A stretch of 64,000 nucleotides of DNA, taken from positions 1-64,000 of the forward strand of contig NZ_FONG01000014.1 in assembly GCF_900112845.1 (NCBI RefSeq), given 5' to 3'. The notes beneath the pieces were generated by a model. That model searched no databases, was not told the DNA's origin, and was given only the letters and a program-made list of their open reading frames with translations. Both the position numbers and the translations under genes were made by a program. The DNA is from Actinacidiphila alni (GTDB lineage Bacteria; Actinomycetota; Actinomycetes; Streptomycetales; Streptomycetaceae). Positions 41,517-49,799 of this stretch are shown here, piece by piece (position 1 is the first letter of the stretch; each line of letters opens with the position of its first letter).

Positions 41517-43166
41517 GTGTCCTGTCTCATCGTGCAGAGCGACAAAACGCTCCTCCTGGAGGTCGACCACGAACAGGCCGACGCCTGCCGCCGCGCGATC
41601 GCGCCCTTCGCGGAGCTGGAGCGCGCCCCCGAGCACATCCACACCTACCGGCTCACCCCGCTCGGCCTGTGGAACGCGCGGGCGGCCGGGCACGACGCCG
41701 AGCAGGTGGTGGACGCGCTGGTCGAGTACTCGCGCTACCCGGTCCCGCACGCGCTGCTGGTCGACGTGGCCGAGACGATGGACCGCTACGGGCGGCTGCG
41801 GCTGAGCAAGCACCCCGCGCACGGACTGGTGCTGACCACCACCGACCGGCCGGTGCTGGAGGAGATCCTGCGGTCGAAGAAGATCCAGCCGCTGGTGGGC
41901 GCCCGGATCGACCCGGACACGGTGCAGGTGCACCCCTCCGAGCGCGGCCAGATCAAGCAGGTGCTGCTCAAGCTCGGCTGGCCCGCCGAGGACTTCGCGG
42001 GGTACGTGGACGGCGAGGCGCACCCGATCGACCTGCGCGAGGACGGCTGGGCGCTGCGCCCGTACCAGAAGCAGGCCGTGGACGGCTTCTGGCACGGCGG
42101 CTCCGGTGTCGTCGTGCTGCCCTGCGGCGCCGGCAAGACGCTGGTCGGCGCGGGCGCGATGGCGGAGGCCAAGGCGACCACGCTGATCCTGGTGACGAAT
42201 ACGGTCTCGGCCCGGCAGTGGAAGAGCGAGCTGGTCAAGCGGACGTCGCTGACCGAGGACGAGATCGGCGAGTACAGCGGTACGCGCAAGGAGATCCGGC
42301 CGGTCACGATCGCGACGTACCAGGTGCTGACGACCAAGCGGAAGGGCGTCTATCCGCACCTGGAGCTGTTCGACTCCCGCGACTGGGGGCTGATCGTCTA
42401 CGACGAGGTGCATCTGCTGCCCGCGCCGGTCTTCAAGTTCACCGCCGACCTCCAGGCGCGGCGGCGGCTCGGGCTGACCGCGACGCTGGTGCGCGAGGAC
42501 GGCCGCGAGTCGGATGTCTTCTCGCTGATCGGGCCGAAGCGGTTCGACGCGCCGTGGAAGGAGATCGAGGCGCAGGGCTACATCGCGCCCGCCGACTGCG
42601 TCGAGGTCCGGGTCAATCTGACCGACTCCGAGCGGCTCGCGTACGCGACGGCCGAGCCGGAGGAGAAGTACCGCTACTGCGCGACGACCGCGACCAAGCG
42701 GCGGGTCACCGAGGCGCTGGTCGCCAAGCACAAGGGGCAGCAGACGCTGGTCATCGGGCAGTACATCGACCAGCTCGACGAGCTGGGCGAGCACCTGGAC
42801 GCGCCCGTGATCAAGGGCGAGACCACCAACGCGCAGCGCGAGAAGCTCTTCGACGCCTTCCGCAACGGCGAGATCTCCGTCCTGGTCGTCTCCAAGGTCG
42901 CCAACTTCTCCATCGACCTGCCCGAGGCCACCGTCGCCATCCAGGTCTCCGGCACCTTCGGCTCCCGCCAGGAGGAGGCCCAGCGCCTCGGCCGCGTCCT
43001 GCGCCCCAAGGCCGACGGCCACGAGGCCCGCTTCTACTCCGTCGTCGCCCGCGACACCATCGACCAGGACTTCGCCGCCCACCGCCAGCGCTTCCTCGCG
43101 GAACAGGGCTACGCCTACCGGATCGTCGACGCCGACAACCTCCTGGAGGAGGACGAGGCCGCCTGA
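41517..43166 (+). CDS. DNA helicase, XPB (ERCC3) family
   Basis: 549 residues from GTG 41517, ribosome site GGAGG. An N-terminal domain of about 175 residues precedes the SF2 core: PYQKQAVDGFW, Walker A LPCGAGKT near 205, DEVH box IVYDEVHLLPAP, motif III LTATLVREDGRESD (RED motif, characteristic of XPB), motif V VVSKVANFSIDLP, and motif VI QRLGRVLRPK. 3'-5' unwinding in DNA repair or transcription is expected. The N-terminal-like partner is encoded at 36935-39460. Confidence 0.95.
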   Translation: MSCLIVQSDKTLLLEVDHEQADACRRAIAPFAELERAPEHIHTYRLTPLGLWNARAAGHDAEQVVDALVEYSRYPVPHALLVDVAETMDRYGRLRLSKHPAHGLVLTTTDRPVLEEILRSKKIQPLVGARIDPDTVQVHPSERGQIKQVLLKLGWPAEDFAGYVDGEAHPIDLREDGWALRPYQKQAVDGFWHGGSGVVVLPCGAGKTLVGAGAMAEAKATTLILVTNTVSARQWKSELVKRTSLTEDEIGEYSGTRKEIRPVTIATYQVLTTKRKGVYPHLELFDSRDWGLIVYDEVHLLPAPVFKFTADLQARRRLGLTATLVREDGRESDVFSLIGPKRFDAPWKEIEAQGYIAPADCVEVRVNLTDSERLAYATAEPEEKYRYCATTATKRRVTEALVAKHKGQQTLVIGQYIDQLDELGEHLDAPVIKGETTNAQREKLFDAFRNGEISVLVVSKVANFSIDLPEATVAIQVSGTFGSRQEEAQRLGRVLRPKADGHEARFYSVVARDTIDQDFAAHRQRFLAEQGYAYRIVDADNLLEEDEAA

Positions 43167-43187
43167 CGACGCGCCGCCGGTCCCGCG

Positions 43188-43406
43188 TCAGGGCAGGGGG
43201 CGGGTGAGCCAGGCCACTTCGCCGGCGGTCGGCTCGGTGGCGGCGAGGAATTCGGCGATGGAGGCGCGGATCCGCTCGACCGGTGGTTCGCCCTTGCCGC
43301 GGGCGGCGAGCAGGTCGCGGAAGTCGGGGGCGTCGGACTCGGCCCAGGGGCGGAGGGTGAGCCGCTCGGTCTCCAGGTGGAAGGGCATCGGGAGGTATGC
43401 GGGCAT
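43188..43406 (-). pseudogene. truncated GNAT acetyltransferase remnant
   Basis: 72 residues from ATG 43406. It opens like a complete RimJ/RimL-type GNAT (FHLETERLTLRPWAESDAPDFRDLL) and continues to IRASIAEFLAATEPT, then diverges to GEVAWLTRPLP and stops, 22 bp from the helicase gene. The acetyl-CoA-binding strands and the QRRGhG loop are missing, so it cannot be an active acetyltransferase. Either a decayed gene cut by a deletion next to the helicase, or a short derived protein. Confidence 0.6.
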
Positions 43407-43429
43407 ACCCCCACCCTGCCCGACGGGGC

Positions 43430-43912
43430 TCAGCTCGCCGCGGGCAGGTTCACGTAGATCAGGAGCGTGGCGGCGGCCAGGAGGGGGGCGGCGGTCGCGG
43501 CCACGACGCGGGTGGTGCGGTGGCGCAGCCGCCACGGCAGCAGCCAGGACAGGCCGAGAGCGAGCACCGCGAGGAAGAGGACGGCGGGCGCGACCAGCAG
43601 CATCGTGTAGAGGTCGTGGCAGCCGTGGGTGGTGCAGGAGTCGGTGGCCATCGGCGAGATCATCACGATCATGCCGCAGAAGGCGATCAGCGGGCCGCCG
43701 AGGACGGTGGCGATCAGCGGCGCGACATAGGCGTACCGGTCGTGGTCCGGCGGCCGGACCACGACCGGGCGGAAGGCCGGGGCGGGGGCGGGGCCGAAAC
43801 CGGGCCCGTAACCGGCACCGAGGCCGGGGCCGGGGCCGGGTGCCGCGTGCCCGGCCGGGCGGTGCTGCCATTCGTGCGGCTGCGGCGGACCGTACGGGCT
43901 GCTGTGGCTCAT
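43430..43912 (-). CDS. small membrane protein with Pro/Gly-rich tail
   Basis: 160 residues from ATG 43912, which overlaps the upstream GT87 stop by 4 bp (ATGA); an ATG three codons earlier is less likely. A Pro/Gly/His-rich cytoplasmic N-terminus (1-55) is followed by three membrane helices (about 62-85, 100-123, 132-155). The outer loop SCTTHGCHDLY carries two Cys. Co-translated with the glycosyltransferase; role unknown. Confidence 0.72.
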   Translation of the reverse strand: MSHSSPYGPPQPHEWQHRPAGHAAPGPGPGLGAGYGPGFGPAPAPAFRPVVVRPPDHDRYAYVAPLIATVLGGPLIAFCGMIVMISPMATDSCTTHGCHDLYTMLLVAPAVLFLAVLALGLSWLLPWRLRHRTTRVVAATAAPLLAAATLLIYVNLPAAS

Positions 43913-45213
43913 GGCGTCCATTCAACGGGCCGGGCGGCGGGCGCGGATCCGGCGACGTACTCAGTTCGGCGCGGCCGCGTACTCAGAGCGGTGCCCGCGA
44001 GGAGGGCGAGGCCGAGCAGCGGGTACGGGGCGGCGAGCGGCTGCTGCCACCACGGCAGGTGAAGGTCGAGGTCGCCCGCGTGCGGCACCTGCCACATGCT
44101 GCGGCCGTAGAAGACGGCCGCGCCGCCGGCGAGGACGGCGATACGGGTCCACCGCCCGCGGACAGGAGCCCGTACGGCCGGGTCGCCGATCCGCGCCGCC
44201 GCCAGGGCGAGCAGCGGCACGCACCACACCCAGTGGTGGGTCCAGCTCACGGGTGAGACCAGCAGCGCGGTGACGGCCGCGCACAGCAGCCCGAGGGCGG
44301 GGCGGCCGTGGCGGTGGGCGCGGGCGGCGACGGCCAGGCCCGCCGCCGCGGTGAGCAGCGCGGCGGCCGCCCACAGCGGGCCCGGGTCCGGGGTGTGCAG
44401 GACCCGGGCGAGCGGGCCCTGGAGCGACTGGTTGTCCACGATCCAGACCTTGCCGACGCGGCCGGTCTCGTAGAGCCGCGCGGTCCAGAAGTCCAGCGAG
44501 GCGCGGGGCAGCAGCGCGAGCCCGAGGGCGGCGCTCGCGGCGAATCCGGCGGCAGCGCGGGCCGCCTCGCGGCGCTGCCCGGTGAGGGCGAGGTGGACGG
44601 CGAGGAGCGCGGGCGTGATCTTGACGCCGGCGGCGAGGCCGAGCATGAGCCCCTTGCCCCGGGCGCCGGCGGGCCGGGTGAGGTCGGCCAGCACGAGGAC
44701 CGCGACGGCGAGATTGATCTGCCCGAAGATCACCGTCTGGAAGACCGGCTCCAGCCAGAGCGCCGCCGCCGTGCCGAGCAGCACCAGGGACAGCTGCCGC
44801 CGGACGCGTACGCCCGCGAGCCGCAGCGACAGATGGACGAGGGCGGCCAGCAGCACCAGATCCGCGGCGACGCACGCCGCGCGGGCGGCGGGCAGCGGCA
44901 GCCGTGCGACGGGGGTGAAGAGCAGCGCCGCGAAGGGCGGATACGTGGCGGGCAGCCGCCAGGGCGTGACGCGGAAGGCGTAGAGGTCACGGCCGCCCAG
45001 GACGGCGGCGCCCTCCGCCCGGTAGACCTGGAGATCGGCCATCGGCACGCTGTGCCGGGCCCACCAGAGCCCGAAGGCGGCCAGGGAGACGCCGAGCGCG
45101 AGCCCGGCGAGTACGGGCAGCAGCCGGTCGGGGACGCGACGGGGCGGGCGCGTCCGCGAGGGGCCGGCGGTACGGCCGGCGGGAGGCGCCTGGCCGAGCG
45201 CGGGAGCGGTCAT
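43909..45213 (-). CDS. GT87-family polyprenol-phosphate mannosyltransferase-like protein
   Basis: 434 residues, about 10 membrane helices. GT-C features are an early extracytoplasmic acidic site MADLQVYRAEGAAVLGGRDLY, then YPPFAALLFTPVA, and the conserved GLMLGLAAGVKITPAL and LVSPVSWTHHWVW motifs. These are the hallmarks of the GT87 (DUF2029) enzymes that use decaprenyl-phosphomannose to extend lipoglycans. Acceptor unknown. Forms a two-gene unit with the membrane protein that follows. Confidence 0.9.
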   Translation of the reverse strand: MTAPALGQAPPAGRTAGPSRTRPPRRVPDRLLPVLAGLALGVSLAAFGLWWARHSVPMADLQVYRAEGAAVLGGRDLYAFRVTPWRLPATYPPFAALLFTPVARLPLPAARAACVAADLVLLAALVHLSLRLAGVRVRRQLSLVLLGTAAALWLEPVFQTVIFGQINLAVAVLVLADLTRPAGARGKGLMLGLAAGVKITPALLAVHLALTGQRREAARAAAGFAASAALGLALLPRASLDFWTARLYETGRVGKVWIVDNQSLQGPLARVLHTPDPGPLWAAAALLTAAAGLAVAARAHRHGRPALGLLCAAVTALLVSPVSWTHHWVWCVPLLALAAARIGDPAVRAPVRGRWTRIAVLAGGAAVFYGRSMWQVPHAGDLDLHLPWWQQPLAAPYPLLGLALLAGTALSTRPRRTEYVAGSAPAARPVEWTP

Positions 45214-45274
45214 CGCCGCGACAGTAGCGGCAGGTCAGCCGCTCACCGGGCAACGGCGGCCCGGACCCGCCGGG

Positions 45275-45445
45275 TCAGTGCCGCTTGCCCTCGCTGCCGA
45301 GCAGCACCACTTCGACGGCCGTGACGGCGAAGACACGGACCGCACGCAGTGTGCTCCCCAGCAGGTGGCGGGGGTGATCGGGGCGGGCACCGAGCGCGGT
45401 GCCGCCGTGGACGGTGGGACCTGGGGAAACGGTGGTGGTGGTCAT
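45275..45445 (-). CDS. 56-residue uncharacterised protein
   Basis: ATG 45445 to TGA 45275. The sequence is MTTTTVSPGP at the start, a Gly/His/Arg-rich middle, then an amphipathic to hydrophobic stretch LRAVRVFAVTAVEVVLLGS and a basic end. Codon third positions are strongly G/C, and the frame is open only in this phase for its length with a natural start. Similar short proteins with an STLRAVRVF-type helix occur in other Streptomyces as far as I recall, but no family name is claimed. Confidence 0.5.
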   Translation of the reverse strand: MTTTTVSPGPTVHGGTALGARPDHPRHLLGSTLRAVRVFAVTAVEVVLLGSEGKRH

Positions 45446-45832
45446 GAATCCACGGTACGAAATCAGGCATTCGGCCTACGTCGGGCTGAGGATGTAATTC
45501 TCACCCTCCGTATCCCCCTGTGGGCTGACCCCGGACCCTGACCCGGGCCTCAGGGTCACCCCCGACACCCGTCCCCCGCCGGGAGGACGGGACACCGGTG
45601 GGCACGGGCGAACACCGGCGGACCCCCGGGTGAAATTCATTCGCGGCCCCGCGCGCGGACGCGTATGATCGCCCGTCTTGCCGCCTCCCCACGGGAGTGC
45701 CGCCGGCCGGACGGAAACCGGGCGGCCCGTCGTCCCCGACACCACGTCCGCCCGCCGCGCCGGACCGCTGTCCCGGACGGCCACCTCGCGTACGCAACCG
45801 CAGCAGCACTCGTATCAGCCGGAGGCAAAGCC
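45446..45832 (+). promoter_or_regulatory. long upstream region of the HelD-like gene
   Basis: 387 bp without a supported gene. It holds two hairpins, ACCCTGA/TCAGGGT (45535-45541 with 45550-45556) and CCCGTCC/GGACGGG (45568-45574 with 45585-45591). A -10-like TATGAT follows at 45664-45669 with a weak TTCGCG 18 bp upstream, giving a leader of about 160 nt. The frame of the ATPase is open back to an ATG inside this TATGAT, so an N-terminal extension cannot be fully excluded. No rifamycin-associated element was found. Confidence 0.45.
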
Positions 45833-47986
45833 GTGCCCTCGCACGTCCCGATCCAGGACAGCGCCCGCAGCAATCCAGGCGAGAATCCAGGCGAACCGAA
45901 CGAACCGAACGACGCGGTCGACGCGATCGGCGCGGACGACCCGCTCGGCCGGGAGCGGGCCCACCTCGCCTCGTCCAGGACCGCCCTGCGCGCGATGCGC
46001 CACGACGTCGAGTCCCTCGACATCACCGATGTGACCGGCAACTGGGTCAACGCCAAGATCCTCGCCGCCGAGATCGACGACCGGATCAAGGCGCTGTCCG
46101 ACCTCGCCGACACCCCGCTCTTCTTCGGCCGCCTGGACTATCTGCACGCGCCGGGCGGCGAGGTCGCGGAGGGGGCGGGCGGCGAGCAGTTCTATATCGG
46201 GCGCAGGCATGTGCACGACGCCGAGGGCGACCCGATGGTGATCGACTGGCGCGCGCCGGTCTCGCAGCCGTTCTACCGGGCCTCGCGCACCGCCCCGCTG
46301 GACGTCCGGCTGCGCCGACGCTTCGGCTACACCGGCGGCGACCTGACCGCGTACGAGGACGAGTATCTGACCGACCCGCCGGAAGGGACGCAGGAGCCCG
46401 GCACGTCGAGCAAGCTGCTGCAGAGCGAGATCGAGCGGCCGCGCGTCGGCCCGATGCGCGACATCGTCGCGACGATCCAGCCGGAGCAGGACGAGATCGT
46501 GCGCGCCGACATCACCGGCAGCGTCTGTGTGCAGGGCGCACCCGGCACGGGGAAGACCGCGGTGGGCCTGCACCGGGTGGCGTATCTGCTGTACGCGCAC
46601 CGCGAGCGGCTGGCGCGCACCGGCACCCTGGTGATCGGGCCGAACCGCTCCTTCCTCCAGTACATCGAGCAAGTGCTGCCCGCGCTGGGCGAGTTGCAGG
46701 TCAAGCAGGCGACCGTGGACGACCTGGTGGCGCATGTCGAGGTGCGCGGCACCGACTCGGCCGCGGCGGCCACCGTCAAGGGCGACGCGCGGATGGCGGA
46801 GGTGCTGCGGCGCGCGGTCCGGTCCGGCATCCGGATGCCGACGGAGCCGGTGATGGTGGTGCGCGGCTCGCGCCGCTGGCGCGTACCGGTGTACGAACTG
46901 GAGGAGATCGTCGGTGAGTTGGCCGAGCGCGACATCCGGTACGGGGCCGCGCACGACGCGCTGCCGCAGCGGATCGCGCACGCGGTGCTGGTGCAGATGG
47001 AGCGGGCGGGCGAGGCGCCCGACGACCGGGTGCAGGACGCGGTGGCCCGCAACAGCGCGGTGAAGGCGGCGGTCAAGTCCTGCTGGCCCGCGGTCGATCC
47101 GGCCAGGACGGTGCTGCGGCTGCTGTCGGACCCCGACTTCCTGGCGGCGTCGGCGGACGGCCTGCTGGACGCCGACGAGCAGAAGACGATCCTGTGGGCG
47201 AAGCCGGCGCGGGGGCTCGCCTCGGCCAAGTGGTCCGCCGCGGACGCGGTGTTGATCGACGAGGCGTACGACCTGGTGCAGCGCACGCCCTCGCTCGGCC
47301 ATGTGGTGCTGGACGAGGCGCAGGATCTGTCACCGATGCAGTACCGCGCCGTGGGGCGGCGCTGCTCGACCGGTTCCGCGACGGTGCTGGGCGACCTCGC
47401 GCAGGGCACCACGCCCTGGGCGACGGCCTCGTGGGCCGAGGCGCTGGCGCACCTGGGCAAACCGGAGGCCACCGTCGAGGAGTTGACGGCGGGCTTCCGC
47501 GTACCGCGCGAGGTGATCGCGTACGCGACGCGGCTGCTGCCGCAGATCGCGCCGGGCCTCGCGCCCGCCACCTCGGTCCGTGAGGCGGCGGGCACGATGT
47601 CGGTGCGCGAGGTCGGCGAGGGCGCGCTCGACGCGGCGGTCCTCGCGGCGTGCGACACCGCGCTGGAGCAGGAGGGCTCGGTCGGCCTGATCGCCGCCGA
47701 CGCGCGAATTCCCGTACTGGGCGCGGCACTTGACGCGGCCGGGCACCGTTACGTGTCCCCCGGCGAGGAGACGTCGGCGGAGGCGCGCCTGACGCTGGTG
47801 CCCGCCTCGCTCGCCAAGGGCCTGGAGTACGACTACGTGGTGCTCGACGAGCCCGCCGCCGTGGTCGACGGCGAGCCCGACCCGCGTACGGGGCTGCGCC
47901 GGCTGTACGTCTGCCTGACGCGAGCCGTCTCCGGGCTCGCGGTGCTGCACACCGCGCCGCTGCCGGCCGCGCTCAGCACGCCGTGA
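45833..47986 (+). CDS. helD: HelD-family RNA polymerase-associated ATPase/helicase
   Basis: 717 residues from GTG 45833, GGAGG 7 nt upstream. SF1A (UvrD-like) core interrupted by a large insertion: Walker A QGAPGTGKTAVGLHR near 238, ENIGPNRSFLQYI-type motif Ia, DEAQDLSPMQYRAVGRR (Walker B) near 500, LGDLAQGTTPW, EELTAGFRVP and a C-terminal LAKGLEYDYVVLDEPA plus LYVCLTRAV. The N-terminal coiled region and IDWRAPVSQPFYRAS are typical of actinobacterial HelD, which removes RNA polymerase from DNA. The HelR rifamycin-resistance subtype is possible but not shown. Confidence 0.85.
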   Translation: MPSHVPIQDSARSNPGENPGEPNEPNDAVDAIGADDPLGRERAHLASSRTALRAMRHDVESLDITDVTGNWVNAKILAAEIDDRIKALSDLADTPLFFGRLDYLHAPGGEVAEGAGGEQFYIGRRHVHDAEGDPMVIDWRAPVSQPFYRASRTAPLDVRLRRRFGYTGGDLTAYEDEYLTDPPEGTQEPGTSSKLLQSEIERPRVGPMRDIVATIQPEQDEIVRADITGSVCVQGAPGTGKTAVGLHRVAYLLYAHRERLARTGTLVIGPNRSFLQYIEQVLPALGELQVKQATVDDLVAHVEVRGTDSAAAATVKGDARMAEVLRRAVRSGIRMPTEPVMVVRGSRRWRVPVYELEEIVGELAERDIRYGAAHDALPQRIAHAVLVQMERAGEAPDDRVQDAVARNSAVKAAVKSCWPAVDPARTVLRLLSDPDFLAASADGLLDADEQKTILWAKPARGLASAKWSAADAVLIDEAYDLVQRTPSLGHVVLDEAQDLSPMQYRAVGRRCSTGSATVLGDLAQGTTPWATASWAEALAHLGKPEATVEELTAGFRVPREVIAYATRLLPQIAPGLAPATSVREAAGTMSVREVGEGALDAAVLAACDTALEQEGSVGLIAADARIPVLGAALDAAGHRYVSPGEETSAEARLTLVPASLAKGLEYDYVVLDEPAAVVDGEPDPRTGLRRLYVCLTRAVSGLAVLHTAPLPAALSTP

Positions 47987-47992
47987 CGCGCG

Positions 47993-48397
47993 TCAACTCT
48001 GTTCCAGCCGGAAAAGATTGCCCGCGGGGTCGCGTACGGCGGCGTCGCGGGCGCCCCACGGGCGGCTCTGCGGCTCCTCCAGCACCTCGGCGCCGGGCGC
48101 GCCCGCGACCGCCTCGAAGGTCGCGTCGAGGTCGTCGCTGCTGAAGTGCATCGGGCGCAACTCGCCCTTGGCGAGCAGTGCGGCGATCGCGTCGCCGTCC
48201 TCCTGGGAGCGGCCCGCGTGCGGCTGGGACAGCACGATCTGGATCTCCGGCTGGCTCGCGGTGGCCAGCGTGATCCAGCGGAATCCGTCCTGCTCGACCT
48301 CGTGGCGCACGGTCAGCCCGAGCGTGTCGCGGTAGAAGACGAGGGCGGCGTCGGGGTCGTCGACGAAGACGTGCACGGCACTGATGGAAACGGTCAT
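47993..48397 (-). CDS. VOC (glyoxalase/bleomycin resistance) protein
   Basis: 134 residues. Two beta-alpha-beta-beta-beta modules: VHVFVDDPDAALVFYRDTLGL with a metal-ligand His at residue 9, and MHFSSDDLDATFEAV with a second His, ending AAVRDPAGNLFRLEQS with the metal-ligand Glu. Probably a metal-dependent lyase, dioxygenase or binding protein; substrate unknown. It begins 10 bp after the end of an AraC gene on the same strand, so it is the likely target of that regulator. Confidence 0.88.
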   Translation of the reverse strand: MTVSISAVHVFVDDPDAALVFYRDTLGLTVRHEVEQDGFRWITLATASQPEIQIVLSQPHAGRSQEDGDAIAALLAKGELRPMHFSSDDLDATFEAVAGAPGAEVLEEPQSRPWGARDAAVRDPAGNLFRLEQS

Positions 48398-48407
48398 ACC
48401 GGCGATG

Positions 48408-48959
48408 CTAGGTGCGTACGGGCGCGGCGGCTTCTTCAGAACTGCTCGATCCGGGACCGCCCGCTCCGGGACTGCCCGGACCAGGTCCGGCCGCGGCCGG
48501 GCCGTCCGCCGCGGAATCCGTACGCGCCGGGCGTCCGGCCTTGGGCTGGCCCGCCCCGCCGGTCTTGCGCGGGCGGGTGATCACCATCATGTGGCAGCCG
48601 GGGACGACCTGAACGTCGCTGTGGTCGCGGGCCTTGTACGCGCTGGGCGTCTCTCCGACGATCTGGGTGAAGCGGGCGGAGAAGGACCCCAGGCTCGTAC
48701 AGCCGACGGCGAAGCAGGCGTCGGTGACGCTGATGTCGCCGCGCCGCAGCAGCGCGGTGGCGCGTTCGATGCGGCGGGTCATCAGGTAGGAGTACGGGGT
48801 CTCGCCGTAGGCCGCGCGGAACTGGCGGCTGAAGTGGCCGGCCGACATCAGGGCGGTGCGGGCCAGGGCGGGGACGTCGAGCGGCTGGGCGTACTCGCGG
48901 TCCATCCGGTCGCGGGCCCGCCGCAGCAGCCGCAGCTCCTCCAGGTCCATGCCGCCCAT
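48408..48959 (-). CDS. AraC-family regulator (single HTH domain)
   Basis: 183 residues. Two AraC helix-turn-helix units span residues 12-112: LARTALMSAGHFSRQFRAAYGETP and ISVTDACFAVGCTSLGSFSARFTQIVGETPSAYK (quoted as FAVGCTSLGSFSARF). There is no sensory domain; residues 115-183 are a short strand segment and a disordered Ala/Gly/Pro/Ser tail. Upstream of, and probably co-transcribed with, the VOC gene. Confidence 0.9.
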   Translation of the reverse strand: MGGMDLEELRLLRRARDRMDREYAQPLDVPALARTALMSAGHFSRQFRAAYGETPYSYLMTRRIERATALLRRGDISVTDACFAVGCTSLGSFSARFTQIVGETPSAYKARDHSDVQVVPGCHMMVITRPRKTGGAGQPKAGRPARTDSAADGPAAAGPGPGSPGAGGPGSSSSEEAAAPVRT

Positions 48960-49028
48960 GCTGCCACGGTTGCCCCGGGAGCTGTCCGAAAACAGCCCCC
49001 GGGGCCACGCGCGGCGGCCTCGGGAGAC

Positions 49029-49739
49029 TCAGGAGACGGCGACCGGCGTGTCCAGCGCGGCGCGCCAGCGCGCGACGGCCCGGACGTCGACCGGCGAGTC
49101 CCAGCCCGCGGGGCGGACGGCGCCGCCGACGTGGAAGGCGTCGAGCCCGGCGGCCCGCAGCACCGGCACGTGCTCCAGCAGCAGGCCGCCGCCGACCAGC
49201 AGCCGCGGCTCGTAGCCGGGCTCGCCGGAGCGGCCGGCCTCGGCGCACAGCACGTCGAGCCCGGCGGGCACGCCGGCCGCGGCGCCCGCGGTGAGGTAGG
49301 TGTCGAGGCCCGGCAGTCCGGCGAGCCGGAGCCGGAGCGCGTCACGGTCGGCGGCCCGGTCGATGGCGCGGTGGAAGGTCCAGCGGCAGCCGTCGATGAC
49401 GTCGACGAGGGCGTGCACGGCGTCCAGGTCGGCCTCGCCGCGCTCGTCGAGGAAGCCGAGGACGAATTCGTCGGCGCCCTCCGAGCGCAGTGACTGCGCG
49501 GCGGCGCACAGCGCGTCCAGGTCGCGCGCGTCGCCCGCGGCGAAGCCGTCGGACAGCCGCAGCATGACGCGCAGCGGGATGTCGACGGCGGCCCTGATCG
49601 CCCCGAACGTGGCGCGGGAGGGGGTGAGTCCGTCCGCGGCCATGTCGGTGACCAGTTCGAGGCGGTCCGCGCCGCCGTCCCGGGCCGCTACGGCATCGTC
49701 CGCGCCGAGGGCGATCACCTCGAATATTGGTCTAGACAT
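49029..49739 (-). CDS. cutC: CutC-family protein
   Basis: 236 residues from ATG 49739 (MSRPIFEVIALGADDA). TIM-barrel CutC signatures: GADRLELVTDMAADGLTPS near residue 24, VMLRLSDG, ADEFVLGFLDERGEAD, TFHRAIDRAADR near 115, and the C-terminal FHVGGAVRP. Historically linked to copper homeostasis in E. coli, though a direct role is doubted; no copper gene is adjacent. Divergent from the HD gene. Confidence 0.93.
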   Translation of the reverse strand: MSRPIFEVIALGADDAVAARDGGADRLELVTDMAADGLTPSRATFGAIRAAVDIPLRVMLRLSDGFAAGDARDLDALCAAAQSLRSEGADEFVLGFLDERGEADLDAVHALVDVIDGCRWTFHRAIDRAADRDALRLRLAGLPGLDTYLTAGAAAGVPAGLDVLCAEAGRSGEPGYEPRLLVGGGLLLEHVPVLRAAGLDAFHVGGAVRPAGWDSPVDVRAVARWRAALDTPVAVS

Positions 49740-49799
49740 ATGAGCAAGGGTGCCACATGCGTCACTCCCGCGCGAGACGTGTAGCGCACAATTGCCCGC

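Noticed and set aside
45446..45832. Rifamycin-associated element before helD
   Set aside because: The 19-bp palindromic GGGGCTTGC-type element known from helR promoters was not found.
45665..45832. 56-codon N-terminal extension of the HelD-like protein
   Set aside because: In frame from an ATG inside the TATGAT box, but Arg/Pro-rich and without a ribosome site, whereas GTG 45833 has a well-placed GGAGG.
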